The position numbers and the translations under genes were made by a program. 46,934 nt of DNA from JANXXV01 sp038230275 (GTDB lineage Bacteria; Acidobacteriota; Terriglobia; Bryobacterales; Bryobacteraceae), in the NCBI GenBank assembly GCA_038230275.1, contig JBBRNO010000040.1, forward strand, positions 1 to 46,934. Reading direction: 5' to 3'. Shown here piece after piece: positions 8,301 to 16,172 of this stretch (the stretch's first letter is position 1; each line of letters begins with the position of its first letter). Below the pieces are notes generated by a model that was given only the letters and a program-made list of their open reading frames with translations, had not been told where the DNA came from and searched no databases.

Positions 8301-11221
8301 CCGGTGGGTAATCCCGCGCCAGGGGCGGTTACCGATAAGTTGGCGACCAAGTTTACGGAGGAATCCTCCGTGGCGGGGTTCGGCGAGGCAACGAGGGAGA
8401 GCGACGTTTTCGCCTTGACGATCGTCAACTGGTAGGGAGCGGACGTGCTTGTGGCGAATGGGGGGGCTCCGTTATATGTCCCGGTAATACTGTGCGTACC
8501 GGGCGTCAAGGACGAAACCGCAAGTGTTGCACTTCCCTCTTTCACCAGCGCCGTATCGAGTGTGGTTGTTCCATCTTTGAACTGCACGTTGCCGGTAGCC
8601 GTGTCCGGGAGAACCTTCGCAACGAGATTTACGGTTTGGCCATAGAAGGCGGAATTCGGCGCGCCGGTCACGCTGGTGGTAGTTGCGAGAAGCGCCGGGG
8701 CGGTCACGTTGATGGTGATCGATGCCCTGCTGCCCTTGAAGTTCTGGTCTCCGTTGGAGGAGGCGGTGATCACGTGCGGGCCTAACGAAAGTGAGCTGGT
8801 AGAGACCAACACCTGCCGGACTGAGTTGGTGAGCGTGCCAATCACAAGATCGGCCGAGCCGTCCAAAATTTTGATATCGCCCAGCGGCACGCCGGCGCCG
8901 GGCGCGACAGGCTGGACACTGGCTGTAAAGGTAATTGGCTGACCCTGCGGCACCGAGTTCGCGGAGGCAACCACACTGGTGGTGGTGGATGCCTGGTTGA
9001 CAATCAGAGTGACCGCCGAAGACGTGCTCGCCGGGCGGGTGGAATCCCCGCCGTAGGCCGCAGTGATGCTGTGCGCGCCAACCGGCAGGGACTTTGCCAA
9101 AGTTGCCACTCCTGCCACCAAGGCCGCGGTGCCGAGCGTTGTTGTACCCTCGTTGAACGTGATGCTGCCGGTTGCCGCCGATGGTGACACTGTCGCGGTC
9201 AGGCTCACATTTTGCCCGAAGACAGCGGAGCTGGGGGAAAGGCTGAGGACGGTTGAGGTCGACGTAATTGGCGCTGCGTTTACGGTGAGCGTCAGGGGCT
9301 TGGCGCTGCCGACGAAATTGGTGTTACCGGGATAAACGAAATTCAGAAAGTTTGTCCCAAGAGCAAATGAGTTGCCGACAAAACTAACCTGCCCCGCGGC
9401 ATTCAGCGGTTTGGTGTCTAAAAGAATGACGCCGTTGAAGAGGCTAACCGAACCAACCGGTGTTGCGGCTCCCGAAGGAACCGTGTCGACGTTGGCAGTG
9501 ATGGTTAAAGGCGCTCCCGCCGTTACTGGGTTCACGGACGCGGCAACAGTCAGTACGGTTGGGATCTTCAGAACCGTCTGGACGATTGGATTAGAAACGC
9601 TCGGGAAGTAAACGGAAGACCCTCCGTAGCTGGCCGTAACAATGTGGGAGCCGGCCGCCAGACCGACTGAAAAATTCCATCTCCCTTGGAACAAAGTCCC
9701 CGAGCCAATTTCAGTAGGGCCATCGCTGAGGGTGATCACCCCGGTGGCATTTGCGGGAGTTATCTCCGCTGTGTAACTCACAGGCTGACCGTAGGGTAAG
9801 GGAAGCGCGAAATTAATGCCCAGGATGACCACGGCTGGGAGGCGTGGATCCGGGAGTGTGATCATGTTGGGAAGAGTGGTCTGGGCCTGGCGGTCCGTGC
9901 CGGTTGCGGTCAGATAATAGAGGACACCGGGAACGGGAATGCCTGTTGAATAGTTCCCGGTAGAGATGGCCCCCGCAGCGTCGGCAACAACGGTCAATTC
10001 GATATCCGGCTCATGACCAACGACATCGTGAAGCAGTAGATGGATGTCGTCACCCGGCCGCCAGCCAGTGCCCTTGATTATTGCGGATTCTCCAAACGGA
10101 TCACTGCGTATCGTTGGGAATTGCAGCGCCTCGGCGTCCGCCCGCTGACCCGATACGTTGCTTCCGCCTGCCACGACCAGCATCCCTTTGCGCCCCATTG
10201 TTCCCCCGAATGCGCCCGTCCGAGCCGCGGATAAACTAGCGGAAGGGGAGAACGATTCAGTCCACGGCGTGTAGAGTTCCGAAGCCGTCAGGTTTGGCGA
10301 GCCCGGCGACGTTCCGCCCACGATCAGAACCTGATTGTTGTCAGGGAGCAGAAATGCAAGATGGCCAGCGCGAGCCTTGGTCATCGGCGCGGATTGAAGA
10401 AACGATTGAAGATTGGGATCGAATATCTCCGTGGTTGCGGACGCGCTGCCGCCAACCACCAGTACTCTGCCATCAAGCAGAGTCGTCGCGCTGTGTTCCG
10501 CCCTGGCTGCAGTCAGCCGCGCGGCAGGAGTCACCTGCCCGGTTTGGGCGTCGTAAATATCGGTGGTGTCCATGACCTCGGAGCCATCCGACCCTCCCGT
10601 GATGAGGACTCTATTGTTCGGTAAAGCCGCTGCCGCATGCTGCGTTCTGGGCGCGGAAAGTTTTGCCGTCACCGGAGAGAAAGCGTTTGTGGCGGGGTCG
10701 AAGATTTCGAGTGTCCGCGACACAACCCCGGAGTGTTGACCGCCGGCGACAAGCACCCGGCCGTCCGAAAGCAGAGTGGCGGTGTGTTCCGAGCGCGCTT
10801 CCGCCATCATTCCCACGCTGGTCCATTCGTTGTTTGCCGGGTTGTATGCCTCAGCCATGGCCAGCGAAACACCGCCGCCGATTCCGCCCATCACCAGGGT
10901 GCGTCCGTCTGGAAGAGTGACGCACGTGTGGTGGCTGCGAGGACGAGACATAGAGGCCACCGCCGCGAACGTAACATCAGGATTTAGAAGTTCGACCGTA
11001 TCCAGATCGGCTTTCTTGTTCGTACCACCACTGATCAGTAGCCGGCCGTCGTGCAGTAGGGCCGAGCAAGCACCCGAACGAGCGGAGGTCATCACGCCAG
11101 CCGGGGTCCACCTTCGGATGGCGGATAACGCCTGCGCGCAAGCCGGGGGATGCGGTACTGCTGCCAGCAACACCGCCAAGCGAGCCAAGAGTGTAACTGT
11201 CAGCCTTCCGCGCCAGATCAT
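5330..11221 (-). CDS. Giant secreted protein: kelch repeats, about 13 Ig-like domains, TIGR03437 C-terminus
   Basis: The product is 1963 residues. It begins with a signal peptide ending near AHPPACAQA (about residue 30). Residues about 35-370 hold six kelch-type repeats, each with DGRVLVAGG or a variant and a following Y/F-D/N-P-A-T strand, as in galactose oxidase-like propellers. After a linker of about 70 residues come roughly 13 Ig-like modules of about 95 residues. Each has a VFGQPLTLTA-type strand, a V-Q-F-L-D-G strand and an ending like GTHSITAVYSGDS, matching bacterial Ig-like domains of the Big_3_5 type. The last 220 residues are a TIGR03437 domain, beginning ITSVNTAGAGPDI and ending LITVRR. 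An AAGGA-like site precedes the ATG. The architecture suggests a long extracellular stalk with a sugar-binding or oxidase-like head. The copper ligands needed for oxidase activity could not be assigned. Confidence 0.9.
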   Translation of the reverse strand: MIWRGRLTVTLLARLAVLLAAVPHPPACAQALSAIRRWTPAGVMTSARSGACSALLHDGRLLISGGTNKKADLDTVELLNPDVTFAAVASMSRPRSHHTCVTLPDGRTLVMGGIGGGVSLAMAEAYNPANNEWTSVGMMAEARSEHTATLLSDGRVLVAGGQHSGVVSRTLEIFDPATNAFSPVTAKLSAPRTQHAAAALPNNRVLITGGSDGSEVMDTTDIYDAQTGQVTPAARLTAARAEHSATTLLDGRVLVVGGSASATTEIFDPNLQSFLQSAPMTKARAGHLAFLLPDNNQVLIVGGTSPGSPNLTASELYTPWTESFSPSASLSAARTGAFGGTMGRKGMLVVAGGSNVSGQRADAEALQFPTIRSDPFGESAIIKGTGWRPGDDIHLLLHDVVGHEPDIELTVVADAAGAISTGNYSTGIPVPGVLYYLTATGTDRQAQTTLPNMITLPDPRLPAVVILGINFALPLPYGQPVSYTAEITPANATGVITLSDGPTEIGSGTLFQGRWNFSVGLAAGSHIVTASYGGSSVYFPSVSNPIVQTVLKIPTVLTVAASVNPVTAGAPLTITANVDTVPSGAATPVGSVSLFNGVILLDTKPLNAAGQVSFVGNSFALGTNFLNFVYPGNTNFVGSAKPLTLTVNAAPITSTSTVLSLSPSSAVFGQNVSLTATVSPSAATGSITFNEGTTTLGTAALVAGVATLAKSLPVGAHSITAAYGGDSTRPASTSSAVTLIVNQASTTTSVVASANSVPQGQPITFTASVQPVAPGAGVPLGDIKILDGSADLVIGTLTNSVRQVLVSTSSLSLGPHVITASSNGDQNFKGSRASITINVTAPALLATTTSVTGAPNSAFYGQTVNLVAKVLPDTATGNVQFKDGTTTLDTALVKEGSATLAVSSLTPGTHSITGTYNGAPPFATSTSAPYQLTIVKAKTSLSLVASPNPATEDSSVNLVANLSVTAPGAGLPTGTLTLLNGSSILISKPAALLTSTPVIFAFTGTMMLTATYSGDSNFDGSSSTLTLPVNPPLTTTTITAATSAASVAFGQPLTFSANVAPLAATGTVTFKDGATSLSTKTLTGGKATFSGVQLGVGTHSITAVYSGNSTYGASTSPAFTQIITKPPTVTTLSASTTTPQYGQLTNVTVTVTPNPEVFAPEVVVLTVDGSAQPASTLTAGTAIVSLALSPGAHSIVATYAGSRSYGESTSAPLTVTAGRAPTRVTLSSTPNPSQPAETVVFVAAVGGQSPGIPPPIAAIVQFFDGAVNLGSGTTDAAGSATFSTAALAPGTHSITATFAGLNFLSAATSSVLMQTVLSPSKISTSTTLAAPASSVFGQPVIVTAIVNAATQSASQPTGSVQLLDGGNAVATAGLSGSTAQFSVNSLLVGSHSLTAVYAGDSTFNGSVSGNAPLNVGKASSTVSLASSPNPSALGQLITFIANVSNGIGSGSVQFLDGSAQLGSASLDSTGSAFFSLATLTAGAHNITAAYAGDSNLTASVSQVLTQTVTAQAKTSTSTLLTTSSNTSVFGQPLTLTAMVNSTSPSGPQPSGPVQLLAGGAVIATATLSGATAQFTVSSLLAGARNLTAVYSGDSAFNGSASPDISVSVAKAPAAFTVSSSVNPSAVGQPVNFTVTAIALIPGISPAGTIQFLDGGAVLGTSALSAGSASLRVTGLAQGAHQIQVNFNGDDNYIAGSATPLLQTVNATASNVASSPAITSVNTAGAGPDIAQNTFIEIKGINLAPTGTPPEGVIWSNAPEFASGRMPTQLNGVSVTVNGKPAYVYFYCSAATSAVCKSDQINVLTPLDATMGPVQIKVTSGATTSEPYNVTARAVAPSFLLFGGGKYAVATHADGSLVGPPALYPGLSTPAQPNETIVMYTVGFGLPATSLIDGSSTQSGALSTPPSITIGGEPAAVLFAGVISPGLYQFNVVIPNGAANGDNAITATYGGLVTPPGDLITVRR

Positions 11222-11307
11222 CGGATATCCTTAAGGTAGCTCTATCACATACCACACTCGGACTGTCAGGCGCAAACCATACGGAATCGAAGAATTCGTG
11301 GAGTCAA

Positions 11308-11676
11308 ATGCACGATTCCGGGGACCCGCTTGCTGTGCAATTATCCCGCCATGCGGAGTGGCGGTGCAGCTGCCTCCGGCTCAGCGCTCTATTGGTGATA
11401 ACCGCTGCGAGTCTCGTGGCGGCCGACAGCCCGGCGAAGAAAGACACCGCGAATTCTTCATCGAGCGCGAGAGTGTCCGATAAAGGAGTGTTCCGCGCCA
11501 TTTGTGGCTCCTGCCATCCGGTCGGCCTGATCAATGATTTCCGCGCGGAATCCGAGTGGCGGGCGACAGTTGACCAGATGGTGGCGATCGGCGCGAAGTG
11601 CTCTTGGCAAACTTGGACCCAATAGCAATTGCGTCTTGCATACTTGGCCGCATTCTACTTTACCAAGGTCTTCGAC
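11308..11676 (+). pseudogene. c-type cytochrome with an in-frame amber codon
   Basis: The frame opens at ATG 11308 with a hydrophobic export segment (LSALLVITAASLVAA). It then has FRAICGSCHPVGLI, a CxxCH haem c attachment site, followed by ESEWRATVDQMVAIGAK, the typical helix of small acidobacterial cytochromes. A TAG at 11623-11625 stops the frame after 105 codons. The same frame then continues with LAYLAAFYFTKVF, which is how these domains normally end (a YLA-x-x-F helix). This points to a nonsense mutation, with some divergence just before it, rather than a natural end. The distal Met ligand is not evident. It stands alone just upstream of psd, on the same strand. Readthrough or a shortened functional protein are alternatives. 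Confidence 0.65.
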
Positions 11677-11708
11677 TGTCTATACCCTACATGCGACAAT
11701 GACATGAG

Positions 11709-12314
11709 ATGGTAATAGACGGCATCTATTACGCTCTGGGCCTTGGCACAGGAGCGGCGGTAATCGCTTGGCTTGCAGGTCCGCTGTGGGGCATCCCCCT
11801 AGTCGTGCTGGCCGCTTTCTGCCTCTACTTCTTCCGCGATCCGGACCGTGAAATCCCGCAGGGACCGGTTGCCGTCTCTCCCGCCGACGGCAAGGTGGTG
11901 GCCATCAAACAGGAATCGCCGACCGCTACCCGTATCAGCATCTTTCTGAATATCTTCGACGTCCACGTGAACCGCTCGCCCATTGCTGGCCGCATTATCG
12001 ATATTCAATACCGGAAGGGTGAATTCCTGGTTGCAAGCAAGGAAGAGGCATCCACAATTAACGAACAAAACATCGTCACGCTGCAAGGCGAAGGTACTCG
12101 AGTTGTCTTCAAACAAATCGCCGGCCTGATTGCCCGGCGCATCGTTTTTGACAAGAAGATCAACCAACCGCTGGCTGCCGGCGAACGAGTAGGCATGATC
12201 AAATTCGGATCTCGCGTGGATCTCATTCTGGGACCTGAGTGGGTGATTACCGCGATCCCCGGCCAGCGTGTGCAAGCCGGTGCCAGCATCCTGGCAGTAC
12301 GCACCGAAGATTAA
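11709..12314 (+). CDS. psd: Phosphatidylserine decarboxylase (short form)
   Basis: Psd decarboxylates phosphatidylserine to phosphatidylethanolamine using a pyruvoyl group made by self-cleavage. The 201-residue product is the short, single-domain type often found beside pssA. Residues 1-40 include a hydrophobic membrane segment, followed by YFFRDPDREIP, typical of the family. VSPADGKVV and NIFDVHVNRSPIAG are conserved core blocks. The self-cleavage site is Gly167-Ser168 in IKFGSRVDL. This first gene of the run is separated from pssA by 3 nt, and the two act in sequence: PssA makes phosphatidylserine and Psd converts it. Confidence 0.93.
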   Translation: MVIDGIYYALGLGTGAAVIAWLAGPLWGIPLVVLAAFCLYFFRDPDREIPQGPVAVSPADGKVVAIKQESPTATRISIFLNIFDVHVNRSPIAGRIIDIQYRKGEFLVASKEEASTINEQNIVTLQGEGTRVVFKQIAGLIARRIVFDKKINQPLAAGERVGMIKFGSRVDLILGPEWVITAIPGQRVQAGASILAVRTED

Positions 12315-12317
12315 CCG

Positions 12318-13193
12318 ATGGCTAAGCTCAATTTCAGTATGATGCCGCCGCGTTCGGCAGACCGGCGCCCGAACCGTGCTGCCTACGCTCTACCGACGCT
12401 GTTCACGGCTGGAAATATCTTTCTGGGATTCATGGCCATCCTGAAAGCCTTTGAAGGGGCGATTGCCGCGAAAACCGGATTGGGGTTGGGAGCGAATGTT
12501 CATTTTGAAATCGCCGCCAAAATGATTGGGGCCGCGGTGGTGCTGGACGGACTGGACGGCCGCATCGCCCGCATGACAAATACGGTCAGCGATTTTGGCC
12601 GCGAGATGGATTCGCTGGCCGACGCCATCACGTTCGGACTGGCACCGGCCATTCTGGCTTTCACCTGGGGCCTTTACTTCGTCAGCAGTCCGCTGCCGTT
12701 TCTACGCGAACACCTGATCCGCGGCGGCTACTTCGTTTCCTTTCTGTTCCTGTTGTGCGGTGTGGCGCGGCTGGCACGGTTCAACGTGCAAACCAACCCC
12801 ATCCCCAAGAACCCCGGCCGGCCGGACCGCAAGTATTTCGTGGGCCTGCCGATTCCCGCGGCGGCCGGTATGGTGGTGGCAGTCACTTATGCGTCTGACA
12901 GCGTCCCGCTGCAGTGGTGGGGCTGGTCCATCGCTTGGATGGCGCTGCTTTCGCTGCTTTCCTTCCTGATGGTCTGCACCTGGCGCTACTACAGCTTTAA
13001 AGACTTAAACCTGCTTCGCCCGCGGTCTCCGCTCACCATCATCCTGTTCAGCAGTTTTATCTATTTGGTCTGGGCTTACTCGCAGGCAACGCTGCTTGGT
13101 ATCGCGGTGCTTTACGTGGGCAGCGGCATCGTCACACGGTTTGCTGGAATCGCACGGCGCCTGCTGCGGCCGGCGGAACCGAAGGTTTCCTGA
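12318..13193 (+). CDS. pssA: CDP-diacylglycerol-serine O-phosphatidyltransferase (phosphatidylserine synthase)
   Basis: PssA joins CDP-diacylglycerol and L-serine to give phosphatidylserine in the cytoplasmic membrane. The 291-residue product has the full CDP-alcohol phosphatidyltransferase motif near residues 76-98: DGLDGRIAR, eight residues, G, three residues, D, three residues, D (ending FGREMDSLAD). Several hydrophobic membrane helices follow, and ARFNVQTNP-like residues after the third helix are typical of the class II PssA family. The gene sits between psd and an Asd-like gene, 3-4 nt from each, so it is certainly cotranscribed with them. Confidence 0.94.
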   Translation: MAKLNFSMMPPRSADRRPNRAAYALPTLFTAGNIFLGFMAILKAFEGAIAAKTGLGLGANVHFEIAAKMIGAAVVLDGLDGRIARMTNTVSDFGREMDSLADAITFGLAPAILAFTWGLYFVSSPLPFLREHLIRGGYFVSFLFLLCGVARLARFNVQTNPIPKNPGRPDRKYFVGLPIPAAAGMVVAVTYASDSVPLQWWGWSIAWMALLSLLSFLMVCTWRYYSFKDLNLLRPRSPLTIILFSSFIYLVWAYSQATLLGIAVLYVGSGIVTRFAGIARRLLRPAEPKVS

Positions 13194-13197
13194 ATTC

Positions 13198-14190
13198 ATG
13201 CATAATCACGATGTTTGTATCGTTGGCGGCGAATCCCTGCTAGGCCGGGAACTTCGCGACCAACTGACTGAGACGAAGTTCCCTGCTCGAGTGAAGCTCA
13301 TCGGCGCGGATGAGGAAGGCGCGAAAGTCTTAAGCATCCAGGACGGCGAGCCAGTGGTGATTACAGAGTTGGACGCCGATGTTTTGGAGCGGTCCCAAGT
13401 GGTGTTCCTGGCCGGATCTCCGCTCTCTGGCCGCAAGGCCTTGAACCTGGTGTTGGAAGCAACATCGAAGCCGGTAATCATCGACCTGACCGGGTCTCTG
13501 GAAGATCAACCCAACGCGCGATTACGCGCTCCCATCCTGGAAGCGGAGGATTACGTTGCACCTGCCGATGCTATCCATGTGATTGCTCATCCGGCGGCCA
13601 CGGTGCTGGCGCAGATCTTCCGGCGAATCCACCGGCACCATCCCATCGTTCATTCGGTTGTGCAGATTTTCGAGCCGGCCAGCGAGCGGGGTTACGCAGG
13701 TCTCACCGAATTGCAGAAGCAGACAGCCAGCTTGCTTGCGTTCAAGACGCTGCCTAAGGAGATCTTCGACGCGCAACTCAGCTTCAACATGCTGCCGCGG
13801 TATGGTTCGGATGCGCCAGTGCAATTGGAAGATATCGAGCATCGCATCGACCGCCACCTGGCCACTCTTTCGCATGACACGCCGCTGCCGTCGGTCCGGT
13901 TGTCGCAGGCGCCTGTATTCCATGGCTACAGCTTCTCCATTTGGACCGAGTTTGAGAATAACCCGGGCTCCGTGGCTATCTCTGAAACTCTTGCCTCCGC
14001 GCAAATCGAAGTGCGCGGCGCGGACCTGGAACCGCCTACCAACGTTGGTTCGGTAGGACAATCCGGCGTCACCGTTGGTTTGGTAGAGACGGACCGCAAC
14101 CATCCGAAAGCGATCTGGATGTGGGCGGTTGCCGACAATTTCCGCGTCACGGTGGACTGCGCTCTGGAAGTCGCCCGTCAACTGCTATGA
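13198..14190 (+). CDS. Aspartate-semialdehyde dehydrogenase-like protein lacking the catalytic Cys
   Basis: The 330-residue product has the Asd fold. The N-terminal NAD(P)-binding part opens with VCIVGGESLLGRELRDQL, and the dimerisation domain holds FNMLPRYGSDAPV and the C-terminal ADNFRVTVDCALEVA. In true Asd the active-site segment reads like NPNCST. Here it is VIAHPAATVLAQIF, with no cysteine, so dehydrogenase activity by the usual thioester route is not possible. It resembles the non-catalytic Asd homologues known as Usg in enterobacteria. The frame is open from 13096, but the ATG at 13198, 4 nt after pssA, is the sensible start. Its position between phospholipid and LPS-transport genes suggests a structural or regulatory role. 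Confidence 0.8.
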   Translation: MHNHDVCIVGGESLLGRELRDQLTETKFPARVKLIGADEEGAKVLSIQDGEPVVITELDADVLERSQVVFLAGSPLSGRKALNLVLEATSKPVIIDLTGSLEDQPNARLRAPILEAEDYVAPADAIHVIAHPAATVLAQIFRRIHRHHPIVHSVVQIFEPASERGYAGLTELQKQTASLLAFKTLPKEIFDAQLSFNMLPRYGSDAPVQLEDIEHRIDRHLATLSHDTPLPSVRLSQAPVFHGYSFSIWTEFENNPGSVAISETLASAQIEVRGADLEPPTNVGSVGQSGVTVGLVETDRNHPKAIWMWAVADNFRVTVDCALEVARQLL

Positions 14191-14699
14191 AATACCTGAT
14201 GCTCGCGTTTGTCTTCGTTGTGGTGAACGGATGCGGCTATCACGTTTCAGGCCACGCCGACTTACTGCCGGCAACCATCAAGACCATCGCGATTCCGGCG
14301 GTTAGCAACCTCACAAATCGGTATAAGCTCTCAGACCGGCTGGCCTCAACGCTGACCCGTGAGTTTATCAGCCGCAGCCGGTATCGGATCGTCACCGACC
14401 CCAATCAGGCAGACGCGGTGCTGAGGGCTGCGGTGATTAACTATTATTCCTATCCGGTGGTGTCCGATCAAAAGATCGGGCGCGCCAATTCCGTACAGTT
14501 GAGCGCCATCCTGCAGATCAATTTGACCGAGCGGACCACCGGCAAAGTGCTGTACACGCAACCGAGGATGGAAGTGCGCCAGCGGTATGAGATCAGCGTG
14601 GATCAGCTGCAGTATTTTGAAGAAAGCGATATCGCGCTGGACCGCTTGAGCCGGGAAGTAGCCAAGTCGGTTGTGAGTGCGATTCTGGAAGCTTTCTAG
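14187..14699 (+). CDS. lptE: LptE, LPS assembly outer membrane lipoprotein
   Basis: LptE plugs the LptD barrel and helps insert LPS in the outer leaflet of the outer membrane. The 170-residue product starts with a lipoprotein signal and a lipobox-like VNGC with Cys16, followed by GYHVSGHADLLP. ATIKTIAIPAVSNLT is the typical first strand of the family, and LTREFISRSRYRIV and ADAVLRAAVI follow as expected. The ATG at 14187 overlaps the stop of the preceding gene as ATGA; the frame upstream of it is a shadow. Downstream holA follows after 3 nt, the usual lptE-holA pairing. Confidence 0.88.
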   Translation: MKYLMLAFVFVVVNGCGYHVSGHADLLPATIKTIAIPAVSNLTNRYKLSDRLASTLTREFISRSRYRIVTDPNQADAVLRAAVINYYSYPVVSDQKIGRANSVQLSAILQINLTERTTGKVLYTQPRMEVRQRYEISVDQLQYFEESDIALDRLSREVAKSVVSAILEAF

Positions 14700-14702
14700 C
14701 CG

Positions 14703-15773
14703 ATGACACCCGACGAATTCCTGCGGTCGATTCAGAAGCAGCCGCCGGCCCCCGCCTACCTGTTTCTGGGGCAGGAAGCGTGGTATCGGGAACAGTGCCG
14801 CAAAGCATTGATCGAGCGGGCACTGCCGCCGGAAGACCGCGAGAATGGTTTCACGCGTTACGACTTGGACGAGACTGACCTCAGCGTTGTTATAGACGAC
14901 GCGCGGTCGTTTTCGCTGTTTGCGGCGAATCGCGTGATCTGGGTGAGTTCCGCGGAAGGCGTGTTGCCCCGTACCCGTTCCGCGGCTAGCGATTCCGATG
15001 ATGCCGAAGAGGGCGGCGGGAAATCCGACGGAGCGTCATTGGGCGCTTATCTGAAGAATCCCGTACCGGGCACGGTTCTGGTTTTTGAATGCTCCCGCTA
15101 TGATTTCGAAGGCGACGATAAGACGAAACTAGCGCGAGTGCAGAAGTTTTTCGCGGCGATTCCGGCGCAGGTGGAATGCCAGCGCTTCACCGCCGCAGCC
15201 GCCAAGAAGCTGGCACTGACGCAGGCCAAGCGCACCGGACTGCAGATCGGAGAGGACGAAATCGACCTGCTGATTGAGATTCTCGGCTCTGACGCTTCGC
15301 GCATCGCCACTGAGATTGAGAAGCTGTCTTTGTATGCGGGCACGGAACGCCGTGTCACTGGCGAGGACGTGGTGAGTCTGGTGCCTAATGGCCGCGCGAC
15401 CACGATTTTTGCGCTGGTAGCGGCGATAGGCCGGGGCGACCGTGCCGGATCACTGGAGGCGCTGGATATTCTGGTTCGCGACGGTGAGTATCTTCCGCTA
15501 TCGCTTACGTTTCTGGCGACACAGTTTCGCTTGGCATTGGTTGCCAAAGAAGCCGGCCTGACCAATGCGGGGATGATTCAATCGCACTTCACGAAGCTGG
15601 GAACACCGATGTGGCGATCACGCGCCGAGCAGGTGCAACAGACGGTTGCAGCTTTCCCGGCGGCAAAGATTCGGAAGGCGATTCAGAAGATCTTTGAAAC
15701 CGATCGGGCGTTGAGAGACACTCGTCCCGACGACCGGACGGTGATGGAGCAGTTTGTGCTGGGACTAACCTGA
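14703..15773 (+). CDS. holA: DNA polymerase III delta subunit (HolA)
   Basis: HolA is the clamp-loader subunit that opens the beta sliding clamp. The 356-residue product has the normal length. It starts with PAYLFLGQEAWYREQCRKAL, the degenerate AAA+ region at residues 18-37. The C-terminal collar domain contains LSLTFLATQFRLALVAKEAG and ends with RALRDTRPDDRTVMEQFVL. A low-complexity acidic and glycine-rich insert lies at about residues 95-110. It follows lptE by 3 nt and ends 16 nt from the convergent rpsT gene, an arrangement common in many bacteria. Confidence 0.92.
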   Translation: MTPDEFLRSIQKQPPAPAYLFLGQEAWYREQCRKALIERALPPEDRENGFTRYDLDETDLSVVIDDARSFSLFAANRVIWVSSAEGVLPRTRSAASDSDDAEEGGGKSDGASLGAYLKNPVPGTVLVFECSRYDFEGDDKTKLARVQKFFAAIPAQVECQRFTAAAAKKLALTQAKRTGLQIGEDEIDLLIEILGSDASRIATEIEKLSLYAGTERRVTGEDVVSLVPNGRATTIFALVAAIGRGDRAGSLEALDILVRDGEYLPLSLTFLATQFRLALVAKEAGLTNAGMIQSHFTKLGTPMWRSRAEQVQQTVAAFPAAKIRKAIQKIFETDRALRDTRPDDRTVMEQFVLGLT

Positions 15774-15789
15774 GCTTAGTCTGAAACGC

Positions 15790-16059
15790 TTAGGCTGCGG
15801 CGAGCGACTTCAATCGCAGCGTCATACGGGACTTGTAGCGCGCTGCCGTGTTCTTTTTGATAATGCCCCATTTGGCAGCACGGTCGACCAGCGAGAATGT
15901 TGCGGGAAGAGCTGCGGTGGCGCCTTTCGCGTCTTTACCCGCGATCAAACGCCGGAACGAACGAATCTGGTGGCGCACGCGCGACTTCCGAAGCCGGTTG
16001 ATTTCGGTCTTGTGTTCTGTCTGCCGGACCCGCTTTTGTGCGGAAACATGATTTGCCAT
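15790..16059 (-). CDS. rpsT: 30S ribosomal protein S20
   Basis: S20 is a small basic helical protein that binds 16S rRNA early in 30S assembly. The 89-residue product begins MANHVSAQKRVRQTE and contains KTEINRLRKSRVRHQIRSF and KKNTAARYKSRM, all diagnostic. It is convergent with holA, with no obvious terminator hairpin in the 16-nt gap. About 110 nt upstream separate it from the stop of the next minus-strand gene, enough for its own promoter. Confidence 0.97.
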   Translation of the reverse strand: MANHVSAQKRVRQTEHKTEINRLRKSRVRHQIRSFRRLIAGKDAKGATAALPATFSLVDRAAKWGIIKKNTAARYKSRMTLRLKSLAAA

Positions 16060-16172
16060 CTACTTGTTAAAAACCTGACCTTCGCAAAGTATTGCTCATT
16101 AGCAGGATACCGCATTGGAACCGCCACCGCAAATGCCCTGCTTGCCTTGCGATATTAGCGAGAACCAGATGA

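Noticed and set aside
5330..9900. Regular repeats as a CRISPR array
   Set aside because: The period of about 285 bp and coding periodicity come from Ig-like protein modules, not from short direct repeats with spacers.
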